This document shows positions 55,720-64,000 of a stretch of 64,000 bases of DNA, in pieces (positions within the stretch are counted from its first letter, which is position 1; the number at the start of each line of letters is the position of its first letter). Location of the stretch: positions 124,001 through 188,000 of the forward strand of contig QFQF01000014.1 in NCBI GenBank assembly GCA_003248935.1, given 5' to 3'. The DNA is from Sphingobium sp. GTDB taxonomy: Bacteria > Pseudomonadota > Alphaproteobacteria > Sphingomonadales > Sphingomonadaceae. The position numbers and the translations under genes were made by a program. The notes under the pieces are model-generated. The model had not been told where the DNA came from. It saw only the letters and a program-made list of their open reading frames with translations, and made no database searches.

Positions 55720-56511
55720 ATGACGGTCGCGACATTCACCACCGGGGACGGCTGCCCCATCGCCTACCGGTTCGACGGGCCCGCCGATGCGCCCGTCCTC
55801 CTGCTGTCGAACTCGCTCGGCACGACGATGGCGATGTGGGAGCCGCAGATGGCGGCTTTCACCTCGCGCTTCCGCGTGCTGCGCTACGACAGCCGGGGGC
55901 ACGGGGCGTCCGCGGTGCCCGCCGGCGCCTATTCGATGGACCGGCTGGGCCGTGACGCCGTGGAACTGCTCGACGGGCTGGGTCTCGATCGGGTCGATTT
56001 CTGCGGCCTTTCGAAGGGCGGAATGGTCGGGCAATGGCTCGGTATTCGCGCGGGCGACCGGGTTCGCCGCCTGATCCTTGCAAACACGTCCAGCTTCATG
56101 GGGCCTGCCAGGGCGTGGGACGACAGGATCGGGCTGGTGCTTTCGGAAGGCATGGCGCCGCTGGCGCAGGCATCCGTCGCGCGCTGGTTCACGCAGGCAT
56201 TCCAGGACAATGCGCCCGATGCGATCACGCCGATCTCGGCGATGCTGGGGAGCATCGATCCCATAGGCTATGCCGGATGCTGCGCCGCCATCCGCGACAT
56301 GGACATGCGCCGGGTCGTCACGCTGGTCGAACGCCCGGTGCTGGTGATCGGCGGTGCGCTGGACCCGTCGACGCCGCCGCCGCACAGCGAAGCGCTCGTC
56401 CGCGCGATATCCGGCTCTGAACTGACGATGCTGGACGCGGCCCACCTCTCGAACGTCGAGCAGCCAGATGTGTTCGCGAAGGCCTGCCTCGATTTCCTCG
56501 GAAAAGCCTGA
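55720..56511 (+). CDS. pcaD: 3-oxoadipate enol-lactonase PcaD
   Basis: A 263-residue alpha/beta hydrolase. Nucleophile S98 in FCGLSKGGMVG, acid D in IGGALDPSTP and His in DAAHLSN. LLLSNSLGTTMAMWEPQ and RYDSRGHGAS are the usual marks of this enzyme. ATG 55720 after a CGGAGA site. Last of the four-gene plus-strand set; the CoA-dependent steps (pcaIJF) are not in the window. Convergent with iacR. Confidence 0.94.
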   Translation: MTVATFTTGDGCPIAYRFDGPADAPVLLLSNSLGTTMAMWEPQMAAFTSRFRVLRYDSRGHGASAVPAGAYSMDRLGRDAVELLDGLGLDRVDFCGLSKGGMVGQWLGIRAGDRVRRLILANTSSFMGPARAWDDRIGLVLSEGMAPLAQASVARWFTQAFQDNAPDAITPISAMLGSIDPIGYAGCCAAIRDMDMRRVVTLVERPVLVIGGALDPSTPPPHSEALVRAISGSELTMLDAAHLSNVEQPDVFAKACLDFLGKA

Positions 56512-56526
56512 CGCAGGATCAGTGGT

Positions 56527-56988
56527 TCAGCCGCCGCCGAGGCGATCGAACACGCCCTGAAGCGTCGCGTTCAGCCGGTCACGCTCCGGATTTTCCATGC
56601 CGGAAAAAGCGACTTCGTAGAGCTTGCCTGCGATCGCAAGCGTGCGCTCGCGGGCCTGCTTTCCGGCCGCCGTCAGCGACACGTCGGTGAACCGGCCGTC
56701 GGTTTGCCGCGCCTCGCAACGGACGAACCCCTCGGCCTCCATCCGCTGCACGATCTTCATCATGGTCGGCAGCTTGACGATGGCGAGTTCGGCGAGTTCG
56801 CTGACCCCGACCGTCTGATCGCCAACCGCCATCAGGACGCGCCAACGGGAAACGTCGAGCCCGTCGCCCTTCAACTCACGCTCAAGCCGTTGCAGGTAAC
56901 GGCCGACGGTCTGCGTCATCCAGTAGAATGGCCAGTCCTTCGGATCGAAGCCGTCCACGCCATGTGCCGCCGAGTTCGTCATAGCCAT
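56527..56988 (-). CDS. iacR: MarR-family repressor IacR
   Basis: A 153-residue MarR regulator (SRWRVLMAVGDQTVGVSELAELAIVKLPTMMKIVQRMEAEGFV). ATG 56988 has an AGGGG site. As the last gene of the iac operon it corresponds to IacR, which in Pseudomonas represses iac genes until IAA is present. Here its operator candidates are the 19-bp elements at 63315 and 51347; that link is inference. Confidence 0.85.
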   Translation of the reverse strand: MAMTNSAAHGVDGFDPKDWPFYWMTQTVGRYLQRLERELKGDGLDVSRWRVLMAVGDQTVGVSELAELAIVKLPTMMKIVQRMEAEGFVRCEARQTDGRFTDVSLTAAGKQARERTLAIAGKLYEVAFSGMENPERDRLNATLQGVFDRLGGG

Positions 56989-57039
56989 AGTCCCCTGCCC
57001 GCCTTTGACGCCGAGTCCGGCGAAAAGCAAGCGAGCTGC

Positions 57040-57549
57040 TCAGGCGGCCTGCCGGGTCGGAAGGCGATGATAGCAGCGGTCGAAATAGACGAGGCCATCG
57101 GACGGTGCGCCCAGATGCATCGCCACCACTTCGCAGAACAGCACGCTGTGCGATCCCACCTCGCTGATCGTCGCGATCCGGCAATCGAGCGCCACGGCCG
57201 CGTCGGGCAGAACGGGGCTGCCCGTGGCCAGCTTCAGCCAGCCGTCATCGGCCCGAAAGCGATCCTGCGGGTCCGTGCCCCTGCCCGCGAACCGGCCGGA
57301 CAATTCCTCGTGATGGCCGGCCAGCACGTTCACGCACAGCACGCCGTTCGCCTTCAACTGCGCGTTCGAGCGCGCCGTCCGGTTGACGCAGACAAGCAAT
57401 GTCGGCGGGCTGTCGCTGACGCTGCATACCGCCGACACGGTCAGGCCATGACGACCCGCCGGGCCATCGGTCGTGATGACGTTCACCGCCGCACCCAGCC
57501 GGGCCATCGCTTCGCGGAACGCGCCCGCCTCGACATTTGTCTCGCTCAT
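57040..57549 (-). CDS. iacG: Flavin reductase IacG
   Basis: A 169-residue FMN/FAD reductase of the HpaC type (FREAMARLGAAVNVITTDGPAG, HGLTVSAVCSVSDSPPTLLVCVNR, SHSVLFCEV). It would supply reduced flavin to the IacA monooxygenase. It overlaps iacE by four bases. Confidence 0.88.
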   Translation of the reverse strand: MSETNVEAGAFREAMARLGAAVNVITTDGPAGRHGLTVSAVCSVSDSPPTLLVCVNRTARSNAQLKANGVLCVNVLAGHHEELSGRFAGRGTDPQDRFRADDGWLKLATGSPVLPDAAVALDCRIATISEVGSHSVLFCEVVAMHLGAPSDGLVYFDRCYHRLPTRQAA

Positions 57550-58289
57550 CGCATGTACAACCCGCCGTTGATGTCGATCGTCGCCCCGGTCATGAAGCTC
57601 GCGTCACGGGCGCACAGGCGTGCGACCATCGAGGCGATGAATGCCGGATCGCCGAGCTCGCCGACCGGAATATTGGTCAGGAACTGTGCCATCCGGTCCT
57701 CCGGAATGGTCCGGCGAACCATCGGCGTGTCGAGCGGGCCGGGAGCGATGGCATTCGCCGTCACGCCGAACGGCGCCAGATCGCGCGCGAACACCTTCGT
57801 CATGGTCATGATCCCGCCCTTCGACGTCGCATAATGCGCGCCAGTGGCGGTGCCGCCATTCTGTCCCGCGAGCGACGCCAGGTTCACGATCCGGCCGTAG
57901 CCGCCCTCCTTGAACAACCGTCCGAAGATCTGGCTGCCGATGAAGGTGCCGCGCAGGTTGACCGCCATGACCGCATCGAACTCGTCGGCGGTAATGTCCA
58001 GCACCGGCTTGGCCGCCGTCGCAGCCGCATTGTTGACCAGAGCCTCGACCGATCCCCACTTGCCGATCAGCATATCGCGCGCCGCCGTGAAGTCGGCCTC
58101 GCTGCGCACGTCGAGCGAAACGGCAATGGCCGTTTCTCCCGAAGGATCGAGCGCATCGGCGAGCGCACCGGCCTCGCCCGCGTCAATGTCACCGATACCG
58201 ACATTGAAGCCGGCATCGTGCATCGCCCGTACGATCGCGGCACCGAGGCCGCCGGCTCCGCCGGTTACGAGAACGGTGTCGCGGCTCAC
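57546..58289 (-). CDS. iacE: Short-chain dehydrogenase IacE
   Basis: A 247-residue classical SDR: TGGAGGLG, NNAA, S in VNLASLAG, YATSK. In characterised iac pathways IacE acts with IacA on the early oxidised intermediate of IAA. It overlaps both neighbours by four bases, consistent with tight coupling. Confidence 0.87.
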   Translation of the reverse strand: MSRDTVLVTGGAGGLGAAIVRAMHDAGFNVGIGDIDAGEAGALADALDPSGETAIAVSLDVRSEADFTAARDMLIGKWGSVEALVNNAAATAAKPVLDITADEFDAVMAVNLRGTFIGSQIFGRLFKEGGYGRIVNLASLAGQNGGTATGAHYATSKGGIMTMTKVFARDLAPFGVTANAIAPGPLDTPMVRRTIPEDRMAQFLTNIPVGELGDPAFIASMVARLCARDASFMTGATIDINGGLYMR

Positions 58290-58789
58290 AGCAGGTAACC
58301 GATGCCGAACAGATCCTCGTCCGAATTGAGGAGAAGGATGGTCTTGCGCATCAGCTTCAGCCCGTCGCCGTCGCGGACCAGCACATAGGTGAGGTCGGCA
58401 CCAAGCGTACGCGTCCGGCCATATTTGAACTCGATCAGCATCTGCGCGCAGCGGATCGTGATCGAGTTCCCGTCGCTTTCCTCGACGACGAAGCGCGAAG
58501 TCGTGCGGACCGTGCGGGCGGGCGGCGCCGACGACATGGAGAAACCGGACAGCAGGCGCTTGACGCGAGCCTCGCGCATCTCCTGCCCGTCATAGGCGAC
58601 GTTGAGCCTTTCCGCCGGATCGGCGGCGTCCCGGTCGATCGGGATGATATAAAGACCGGCGGGATCCCACAGCTTGAGCCACGGCTTGTAGGACAGCTGG
58701 TCGAGCAGCTCGGTCTCCGCCCAGATGAAGGCCGCAGCCTCCTCCAGGGTGACGGCGCCGGTTACGGGAGTGTCCACGAGCGTGCTCAT
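58286..58789 (-). CDS. iacD: Rieske oxygenase small subunit IacD
   Basis: A 167-residue beta subunit of a ring-hydroxylating dioxygenase (EEAAAFIWAETELLDQLSYKPWLKLW, SRFVVEESDGNSITI). ATG 58789 overlaps the iacC stop (ATGA). It pairs with IacC to oxidise the indole ring derivative. Confidence 0.88.
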   Translation of the reverse strand: MSTLVDTPVTGAVTLEEAAAFIWAETELLDQLSYKPWLKLWDPAGLYIIPIDRDAADPAERLNVAYDGQEMREARVKRLLSGFSMSSAPPARTVRTTSRFVVEESDGNSITIRCAQMLIEFKYGRTRTLGADLTYVLVRDGDGLKLMRKTILLLNSDEDLFGIGYLL

Positions 58790-60066
58790 GCGGTCATCAT
58801 CCTCTTCCACATCTGATAGGCGGCACGCATGCCGGTCTCGGCGCTCACGTCGCCCGCATTATGGCCCGGTTCCGGACGCCCCTCGGGCGCTGCAACACCG
58901 CGGTTGAGCATGATCCAGAGGTCTTCGCCCGCATGGGCGCCGCGCTGGACGCGCTCCCACCCTTCCGCGTCATCAGGCGTACCGAAGCCCATCGGGCCCT
59001 GGAAATGCTCGTGGAGGCGCAGGCGCATCCGGTTGCCAGCCGACGGGCCGCCATCCATGCCCAGCGCGATATGCTGGATTTCCGTCTCTTCGACCGAAAC
59101 CGGACGAAGCACGCGGAAGAACGCCATCGAACAGGCGATGTTCGGGAACATGTTGAGGTTGAAGCCCGAGCCGCCGACGGCGCGCACGATCCGCCGCACC
59201 TGATCGTCGGGATAGCCCTCCGCCGCGAGTTCCGCCGCCAGGTCCACGAAGCGTTCCGGGATCGGCGCGTCGAGATTGTCCTCAAGGTCGATCAGGTCGG
59301 GGATCATCACCATGACGCTGTGGCCATTACCCAGGTCCTCGACCCAGCCGCCCTGCCCCAGCACATCCATCAGGTTTTCCGTCTCCTCGTCGAGCGAAGT
59401 CAGGAAGGTCTTGTGGACGATCGGGAAGTGATAGGCGTCGGTCGTGTTCTCAAGCTGGATCTTCCAGTTGCCGGGGAAGCGGAATTTGTGCTCGCCCAGC
59501 GCCTTGACGCCGAAACCGGCCCCCTGCTTCATGAACAGGTCGATCCACTTGCGCGCCGGACCGAGATATTCCTCCAGCGGCATCATGTCGTCACGGAAGG
59601 TCGCGAAGATCATGCCGTTATAGGTTTCGGTACGCAGCGAGATCAGCGGGAACTCGCTCTTGTCGAAATCGGCCGGATAGCCATCGGCATAGGGCACCTT
59701 GCGCAGCGCGCCGTTCACCTCATAGCTCCACCCGTGATACGGGCAGACGAAGACCGAGGCCTTGCCCTTCTTCTTCTCGCAAATGCTGGCGGCACGGTGA
59801 CGGCAACGGTTGAGGAGCACATGCACCTCCCCCCCCTTGTCCCGCGTCACGATCACCGGCTCCAGGCCGACATGCGCGGTCTTGTAGGTATTGGGGCCGG
59901 GCAGCTCACTATCGTGGCCCACCCATACCCAGGTGTTCTTGTAGATCCGCTCCATCTCCTCCTCGAAGATCTTCGGATCGGTATAGAGCGCTGTGTGCAC
60001 ACGATCCTCGCGGACCAGTTCGGCGTAGCAGGGCCTTTCGGCCAGAGCGGCTGTATCAGTCATCAT
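58786..60066 (-). CDS. iacC: Rieske oxygenase large subunit IacC
   Basis: A 426-residue alpha subunit. Rieske ligands in RCRHRAASI and CPYHGWSY, and the mononuclear iron site in NTTDAYHFPIVHKTF with a later Asp. It corresponds to IacC. No ferredoxin or reductase gene (iacF position) follows iacE in this operon, so electrons must come from a partner elsewhere. Confidence 0.9.
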   Translation of the reverse strand: MMTDTAALAERPCYAELVREDRVHTALYTDPKIFEEEMERIYKNTWVWVGHDSELPGPNTYKTAHVGLEPVIVTRDKGGEVHVLLNRCRHRAASICEKKKGKASVFVCPYHGWSYEVNGALRKVPYADGYPADFDKSEFPLISLRTETYNGMIFATFRDDMMPLEEYLGPARKWIDLFMKQGAGFGVKALGEHKFRFPGNWKIQLENTTDAYHFPIVHKTFLTSLDEETENLMDVLGQGGWVEDLGNGHSVMVMIPDLIDLEDNLDAPIPERFVDLAAELAAEGYPDDQVRRIVRAVGGSGFNLNMFPNIACSMAFFRVLRPVSVEETEIQHIALGMDGGPSAGNRMRLRLHEHFQGPMGFGTPDDAEGWERVQRGAHAGEDLWIMLNRGVAAPEGRPEPGHNAGDVSAETGMRAAYQMWKRMMTA

Positions 60067-60602
60067 TCTGCTCCTTGCGGGGCGTCGGATTGGGAGGGAA
60101 CCGGGACCGCCGCGGGATCATCCCAACGCGATACCGGACGGCTGAACAGGTTGGTGGTGCGGAAGTGGCTGATGCGCCACACCCCGTCCTCCACCAGGAA
60201 ATCGATCGACAGCTCGGCGCTGCGCAGGTCGGACGCGCCCGTCGCATAGGTCGACGCCTGCAACATCATCCAGCGGCCGGTCGCCCGGTCGCCGATCACC
60301 TCGATCGTTTCCGACGCGAGATAATGGGCGTTGAAGGCGAAATGCGGCGGATCGCAGTAGCGCGCGAGCATCGCAACGATCGCCTCGCGCCCCTCATGCC
60401 GCCCGAAAGCGGAGGCGTAGCGGGAGCCGCGCCCTTCCCACAATGCCTGCCGCGTGAACAGCGCGCCGAGCTGTTCGAGCGGCGTCTGCGGATCGAGCCG
60501 GTCGCACAACGCCATGTAATCGGCCATAACCCGGCGAATGGCGTTCTCCGCCTCCAGCCGCTCGATCCGGGCGAGCAGGATGCCGAGCTCGCCGTCGCTC
60601 AT
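60063..60602 (-). CDS. iacI: SnoaL/NTF2-like protein IacI
   Basis: A 179-residue NTF2-like fold protein (LEAENAIRRVMADYMALCDRLDP, GREAIVAMLARY, FAFNAHYLASETIEVIGDRATGRW). The position between iacB and iacC corresponds to IacI in iac clusters. The biochemical role is less well defined in the literature I know. ATG 60602 overlaps the iacB stop (ATGA). Confidence 0.83.
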   Translation of the reverse strand: MSDGELGILLARIERLEAENAIRRVMADYMALCDRLDPQTPLEQLGALFTRQALWEGRGSRYASAFGRHEGREAIVAMLARYCDPPHFAFNAHYLASETIEVIGDRATGRWMMLQASTYATGASDLRSAELSIDFLVEDGVWRISHFRTTNLFSRPVSRWDDPAAVPVPSQSDAPQGAE

Positions 60603-60958
60603 GCCGGTATGACGAGTTCGCGACCGATGCGCGCCTCGACCCGCATATACTTCCACAGGCGATACTCCCCGACCTCGATGGTGCGGAACAGGTTGCAGGC
60701 GGCGACCGCCGTCTCCCGGTCGGGCACCTCGGCGAGGATGTAGAAGGTCCAGGGCCAGCCGGTCGGCGATGTGCCGACCATGGTCTGGTCGTCGTCGATC
60801 GTGCCGAGGATCTCGACGCCGGGCAGGTCACGGATGCCCTTGAGCATTTCCCCGGTCGCCTGCCAGACCAGTCCGATGTCGGACGCGGGAAGGTCGAAGA
60901 AGTTCTGCAGCACGGCGCCGCAGAAGAGGACGCGAAGACGCTGGGATGTTTCGGCCAT
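60599..60958 (-). CDS. iacB: Small IAA-pathway protein IacB
   Basis: A 119-residue protein with a ferredoxin-like alpha/beta pattern (WQATGEMLKGIRDLPGVEILGTIDDDQTMVG, YILAEVPDRETAVAACNLFRTIEVGEYRLWKYMRVEARIG). It occupies the iacB place between iacA and iacI. IacB is required for IAA use in some hosts but its reaction is not fixed by sequence. Confidence 0.83.
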   Translation of the reverse strand: MAETSQRLRVLFCGAVLQNFFDLPASDIGLVWQATGEMLKGIRDLPGVEILGTIDDDQTMVGTSPTGWPWTFYILAEVPDRETAVAACNLFRTIEVGEYRLWKYMRVEARIGRELVIPA

Positions 60959-60976
60959 GAGGATGTCCTTTCGGGA

Positions 60977-62131
60977 TCAGGGAAAACCGGGGGCGGATTC
61001 GAGACCGAGCAGCACCTTGCCGGCATTCTGCCAGGTACCGTCGGACAGGAAGGCGTGCTGCGGAACGATCATCGCGTCCTGCATATGGCGGGCGATCGCA
61101 TGGTTGGTCGCGATGCCGGTGGTGCCGCTGAGGCGGTAGACCGCCTGGGTGACGTCCGCTCCGACCCGTGCCGCATGCGTGGAGGCAAGGCGAAGCAGCG
61201 CCCTCGTCTCGACCGTCAGGTCGTCACCGGCCACCAGCGTGGCATAGGCCTGCTCGGTCACGTCATAGAAGAATGCGCGGGCGGACCGCAGTTCCGCCTC
61301 CGCCTTGGCGATATCGGTCTGGACATAGGCACGATCGGCCAGCGTCGGCGCGCCGGTGATCGAGGTGCGCCCGCCCGCCATCTCGATCATCAGGTCGAGC
61401 GAAGCACGCGCGACGCCCAGGCCGACGACCGACAGAACCTGCGCCGCCAGCGGCATCGAGGGATAGCGGTAAAGCGGCGTATCGAGGCTGGAGGGGCCGC
61501 CGCGGACGAACGTCCATTCCTGCGGCACCACAACCTTGTCGACGACCATGTCGTGGCTGCCCGTGCCCTTCAGGCCGATCACGTCCCAGTTGGGAACGAT
61601 CGTCACCTTGTCGGCGGGCATCACGGCGATCAGCGGCAGGCCGCCGCCCGGCATGCCTGCGCCGCCCTCCACCTTGATGCCGACACCGATGACCTCTGCC
61701 CCGGTCGATCCGCTGCCCCAGGACCAGCGGCCGGAAACCTCCAGCCCGCCCGGTACCGGCACAGCCTTCTGCGGCGGATAGATGCCGCCCGCGAACACGA
61801 CGTCCGGTCCGTTGCCGTACATCGCCTCCAGCGTGGGAAGCGGGAGCGACGACAGATAGACGGCAGAGAAGCCGAAGCTCGCGACCCAGCCCGCCGAGCC
61901 ATCGGCCTGACTGATCGTCTCGATCATCCGCAGGAAATCGGCCGGTGACATTTCCTCCCCGCCGAACCGCTTTGCGACCATCGCGCGATAGACGCCGGCC
62001 TCCTTCATCAGGGCGACGACATCCGCGCTCACCTGCTGGTCGCGCGAGAAATCCTCCCGGCGCGCACGCACGGCGGAGAGCAATCGGTCGAACGCCCCTT
62101 CATCGGTTCGAACGCATTCGGCAACGGTCAT
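60977..62131 (-). CDS. iacA: FADH2-dependent indole-acid monooxygenase IacA
   Basis: A 384-residue protein with the acyl-CoA dehydrogenase/HpaB-type fold of two-component flavin monooxygenases: SADVVALMKEAGVYRAMVAKRFGGEEM, ETISQADGSAGWV, VSGRWSWGSGS, GLKGTGSHDMVVDKVVVP. IacA starts IAA oxidation and depends on IacG-type reductase. ATG 62131 overlaps the iacH stop (ATGA). Confidence 0.9.
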   Translation of the reverse strand: MTVAECVRTDEGAFDRLLSAVRARREDFSRDQQVSADVVALMKEAGVYRAMVAKRFGGEEMSPADFLRMIETISQADGSAGWVASFGFSAVYLSSLPLPTLEAMYGNGPDVVFAGGIYPPQKAVPVPGGLEVSGRWSWGSGSTGAEVIGVGIKVEGGAGMPGGGLPLIAVMPADKVTIVPNWDVIGLKGTGSHDMVVDKVVVPQEWTFVRGGPSSLDTPLYRYPSMPLAAQVLSVVGLGVARASLDLMIEMAGGRTSITGAPTLADRAYVQTDIAKAEAELRSARAFFYDVTEQAYATLVAGDDLTVETRALLRLASTHAARVGADVTQAVYRLSGTTGIATNHAIARHMQDAMIVPQHAFLSDGTWQNAGKVLLGLESAPGFP

Positions 62132-63279
62132 GCGGATTGCTCCTGTACTGCAAGCGGCTTGATGGTTTCGATATGGGCGGCCAGCGCACGCCCGACGGCA
62201 CATAGCTTCTCGTCCTCTCCCGATGCACCCACCAGCTGGATGCCGACCGGCAGCCCCTCGGGCGCCATCACCGGAATGGTCAGGGCGGGATGGCCGGAAA
62301 GGTTGAACTGACGGACCAGCGCCGTCAGCCTGAGCGATGCAGCCGCGTCGGCGGCGTCCGCGAGAGTGAGCGGGAACAGCGGCAATGTCGGCAGTACCAG
62401 GGCATCGACCTGCGTCAGCGCGGCATTCACCTCTTCACGGAACCTGTCCCTGACAACCTCGGCGTCCGCGATCTGGGCGGGCGTCACCTTGCTGGCGTTC
62501 AGCAGGCGGGCCTTCACATCCGCGCCCATGCCGTCCTTTTCCACCAGATGGCCGAAACCCGCCCAGGTCTCTGCGCCGATCACGGCGATATTGGCTGCGA
62601 ATGCATCCGCGAAACTGGGAAGCGACACAGGAACGATCTCGGCACCGCTGACTGCCAGCGCGGCATCAAAGGCGGCAACGACACCGGCATCGCTGTCGCA
62701 CGCGACGCGACCGAGGCGAATGGCCGCGGGAGCGGACACGGGCACGAACGTAGGATCAATGATCGCCATCGCCTGCTCGATCATCTCCACACTGCCGGCG
62801 AAGGGGCCGACGCAATCGAGTGTCGTTTCGGCCGGATGGGCGCCCCTGCGGCTCACCCGCCCGAAGCTCGGCTTCAGGCCGAAAACGCCGCAACAGGCCG
62901 CCGGTGTCCGGATTGACCCGCCGGTGTCGCTGCCAAGCGCAAAATCGCACAGTCCCGCGGCGACCGCTGCGGCCGACCCGCTCGAAGAACCACCCGGAAC
63001 ACGTCCGGGGAACAGGGGATTGAGCGGCGTGCCCGTCCAGCCGTTGATGCCGGTCACGCCATAGGCCAGCTCATGCATGTTGACCTTGCCGACGATCCGG
63101 CAGCCCGCATCCAGCACGGCCTGCACCACATCGGCATGACGCGTGGCGGGCGGCGCGTCCGCCAGCGTGGCGCTCCCACCACGGGTCGCGTGACCGGCGA
63201 TGTCGATCGAATCCTTGACCGCCACCCGCAGACCATCGCCGCCCAGAGAAAATGCCTCGATGAAAATGGCGTCAGACAC
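62128..63279 (-). CDS. iacH: Amidase IacH (amidase-signature family)
   Basis: A 383-residue amidase-signature protein with the Ser-cisSer-Lys set: K22 (VAVKDSID), the cis-Ser in PGGSSSGSA near 98-100, and the nucleophile S122 (SDTGGSIRTP). GTG 63279 is preferred because of an AGGGAG site; the frame upstream is less like the family. It is the first gene of the iac operon and corresponds to IacH. Confidence 0.88.
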   Translation of the reverse strand: MSDAIFIEAFSLGGDGLRVAVKDSIDIAGHATRGGSATLADAPPATRHADVVQAVLDAGCRIVGKVNMHELAYGVTGINGWTGTPLNPLFPGRVPGGSSSGSAAAVAAGLCDFALGSDTGGSIRTPAACCGVFGLKPSFGRVSRRGAHPAETTLDCVGPFAGSVEMIEQAMAIIDPTFVPVSAPAAIRLGRVACDSDAGVVAAFDAALAVSGAEIVPVSLPSFADAFAANIAVIGAETWAGFGHLVEKDGMGADVKARLLNASKVTPAQIADAEVVRDRFREEVNAALTQVDALVLPTLPLFPLTLADAADAAASLRLTALVRQFNLSGHPALTIPVMAPEGLPVGIQLVGASGEDEKLCAVGRALAAHIETIKPLAVQEQSA

Positions 63280-63314
63280 GCGTGAACTCCCTTTGCAGCA
63301 CCAGATTATGCCGA

Positions 63315-63333
63315 TTACTTGAAATGTCAACTA
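63315..63333. promoter_or_regulatory. 19-bp element upstream of the iac operon
   Basis: ATTACTTGAAATGTCAACT, 36 bp upstream of iacH. The minus strand reads AGTTGACATTTCAAGTAAT, with a perfect TTGACA -35, and the element is an imperfect inverted repeat. It matches 51347-51365 at 18 of 19 positions. A -10 at the usual 16-17 bp spacing is weak (TAATCT or AATCTG), so regulator-dependent use is plausible. Suggested IacR operator. Confidence 0.68.
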
Positions 63334-63452
63334 TTGAACCAGAACCCGGAAAACCGGGACATTTGGAGCAAATCCACTGCGGCGAATCGGACAAAATGCG
63401 CAGTTGACGATGCCGCCTTTGCCGTCGATGGCGTTCCACAAAGGAGCTTGGC

Positions 63453-63917
63453 ATGAGCGATATGCATGAAGACAGGCCGACACGGGGCGAGGTCAGCGGC
63501 ACTGCAATGGCGAAGGAGCCGTCCTCGATCCTGCGCACCGGGCTGCTCGGGCTATGCCCCCGCTGTCACAAGGGACACATGTTCCGTGGTTTCCTGAAGA
63601 TGCGGGATCATTGCGAATATTGCGGCCTGTCCTACGATTTCGCCGACCCCGCAGATGGCCCGGCCGTGTTCGTCCAGCTGTTCGCCTGCGTCCCCGGCGT
63701 CATCTTCATCCTGATGCTGGAAATCCTCGCCCGCCCCCCGCTCTGGGTCCACCTCGCCGTCGGGCTTCCCGTGCTGGTGCTGACGACGTTGCTACCGATG
63801 CGCCCGATCAAGGGCTGGCTGATCGCCGCTCAATATGTGAACCGTGCGCAGGAAGCGGGCACGGGCAAGCTCTGGGACAAGCTGCACGGGCGTGAAACGG
63901 ACGGCGGGCCGGACTGA
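63453..63917 (+). CDS. DUF983 membrane protein with zinc ribbon
   Basis: A 154-residue protein. The zinc ribbon CPRCHKG...CEYCG (about 35-60) is followed by two membrane helices (FVQLFACVPGVIFILMLEIL and a second at about 97-115). It matches the DUF983 family of small Alphaproteobacterial membrane proteins of unknown role. A GGAG site precedes the ATG. Confidence 0.9.
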   Translation: MSDMHEDRPTRGEVSGTAMAKEPSSILRTGLLGLCPRCHKGHMFRGFLKMRDHCEYCGLSYDFADPADGPAVFVQLFACVPGVIFILMLEILARPPLWVHLAVGLPVLVLTTLLPMRPIKGWLIAAQYVNRAQEAGTGKLWDKLHGRETDGGPD

Positions 63918-63929
63918 CGATCAAACGAG

Positions 63930-64000
<71 letters not shown>

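Overview
The window is high-GC Alphaproteobacterial DNA, most likely from a sphingomonad (Sphingomonas/Sphingobium/Novosphingobium-like). This rests on the gene order dusB-ntrB-ntrC-ntrY-ntrX-hfq-hflX, a fused ispDF gene, a double-domain Hfq, an archaic chaperone-usher pilus of SCPU proteins, a TonB-dependent receptor, and many aromatic-ring oxygenases. No rRNA, insertion sequence, integrase or CRISPR array is visible. A partial tRNA-Pro(TGG) sits at the right edge.

Region 1 (1-18.9 kb) is housekeeping. From left to right it holds the mazG C-terminal part, a GNAT acetyltransferase, then on the minus strand hflX, tandem-domain hfq, ntrX, ntrY, ntrC, ntrB and dusB. On the plus strand follow ispDF and pncC. 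Then come ratA and lipA (minus), a beta-carbonic anhydrase, a NYN-domain protein and acylphosphatase (plus), ettA (minus), an M28 exopeptidase and a small lipoprotein (plus). Region 2 (19.2-24.6 kb) is an archaic (Csu-like) chaperone-usher pilus operon of two SCPU subunits, chaperone, usher and a two-domain SCPU tip protein, behind a 450-bp leader that carries three inverted repeats.

Region 3 (24.6-49.9 kb) is an accessory catabolic region rich in oxygenases and hydrolases. A LysR/SDR pair, a beta-hydroxyacid dehydrogenase and a TauD-like oxygenase lead into a plus-strand operon: PfkB sugar kinase, RutA-like flavin monooxygenase, RutB-like isochorismatase hydrolase, VOC protein, IPNS-like 2-oxoglutarate oxygenase, MFS transporter and M20 hydrolase. 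Next is a 787-residue protein in which an AraC-type regulator is fused to a complete-looking acetamidase/formamidase. On the minus strand follow a TauD oxygenase, a separate acetamidase/formamidase, a DODA/LigB dioxygenase, a VOC protein, a Rieske oxygenase, an MFS transporter, a TonB receptor and a HAD phosphatase. The substrate cannot be read from sequence; the RutA/RutB pair and two amidohydrolase copies suggest a nitrogen-containing ring or amide compound.

Region 4 (50-63.3 kb) is a compact indole-3-acetic acid (IAA) pathway. The minus-strand operon reads iacH-A-B-I-C-D-E-G-R, the known iac gene order without iacF, and should take IAA to catechol. Facing it, catB-catC-catA-pcaD (plus) take catechol to 3-oxoadipate, with a divergent LysR regulator. 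A near-identical 19-bp element containing TTGACA lies upstream of iacH and of a distant MFS transporter gene, which links that transporter to the iac regulon and makes it an IAA-uptake candidate. The right edge returns to ordinary genes: a DUF983 membrane protein and tRNA-Pro.
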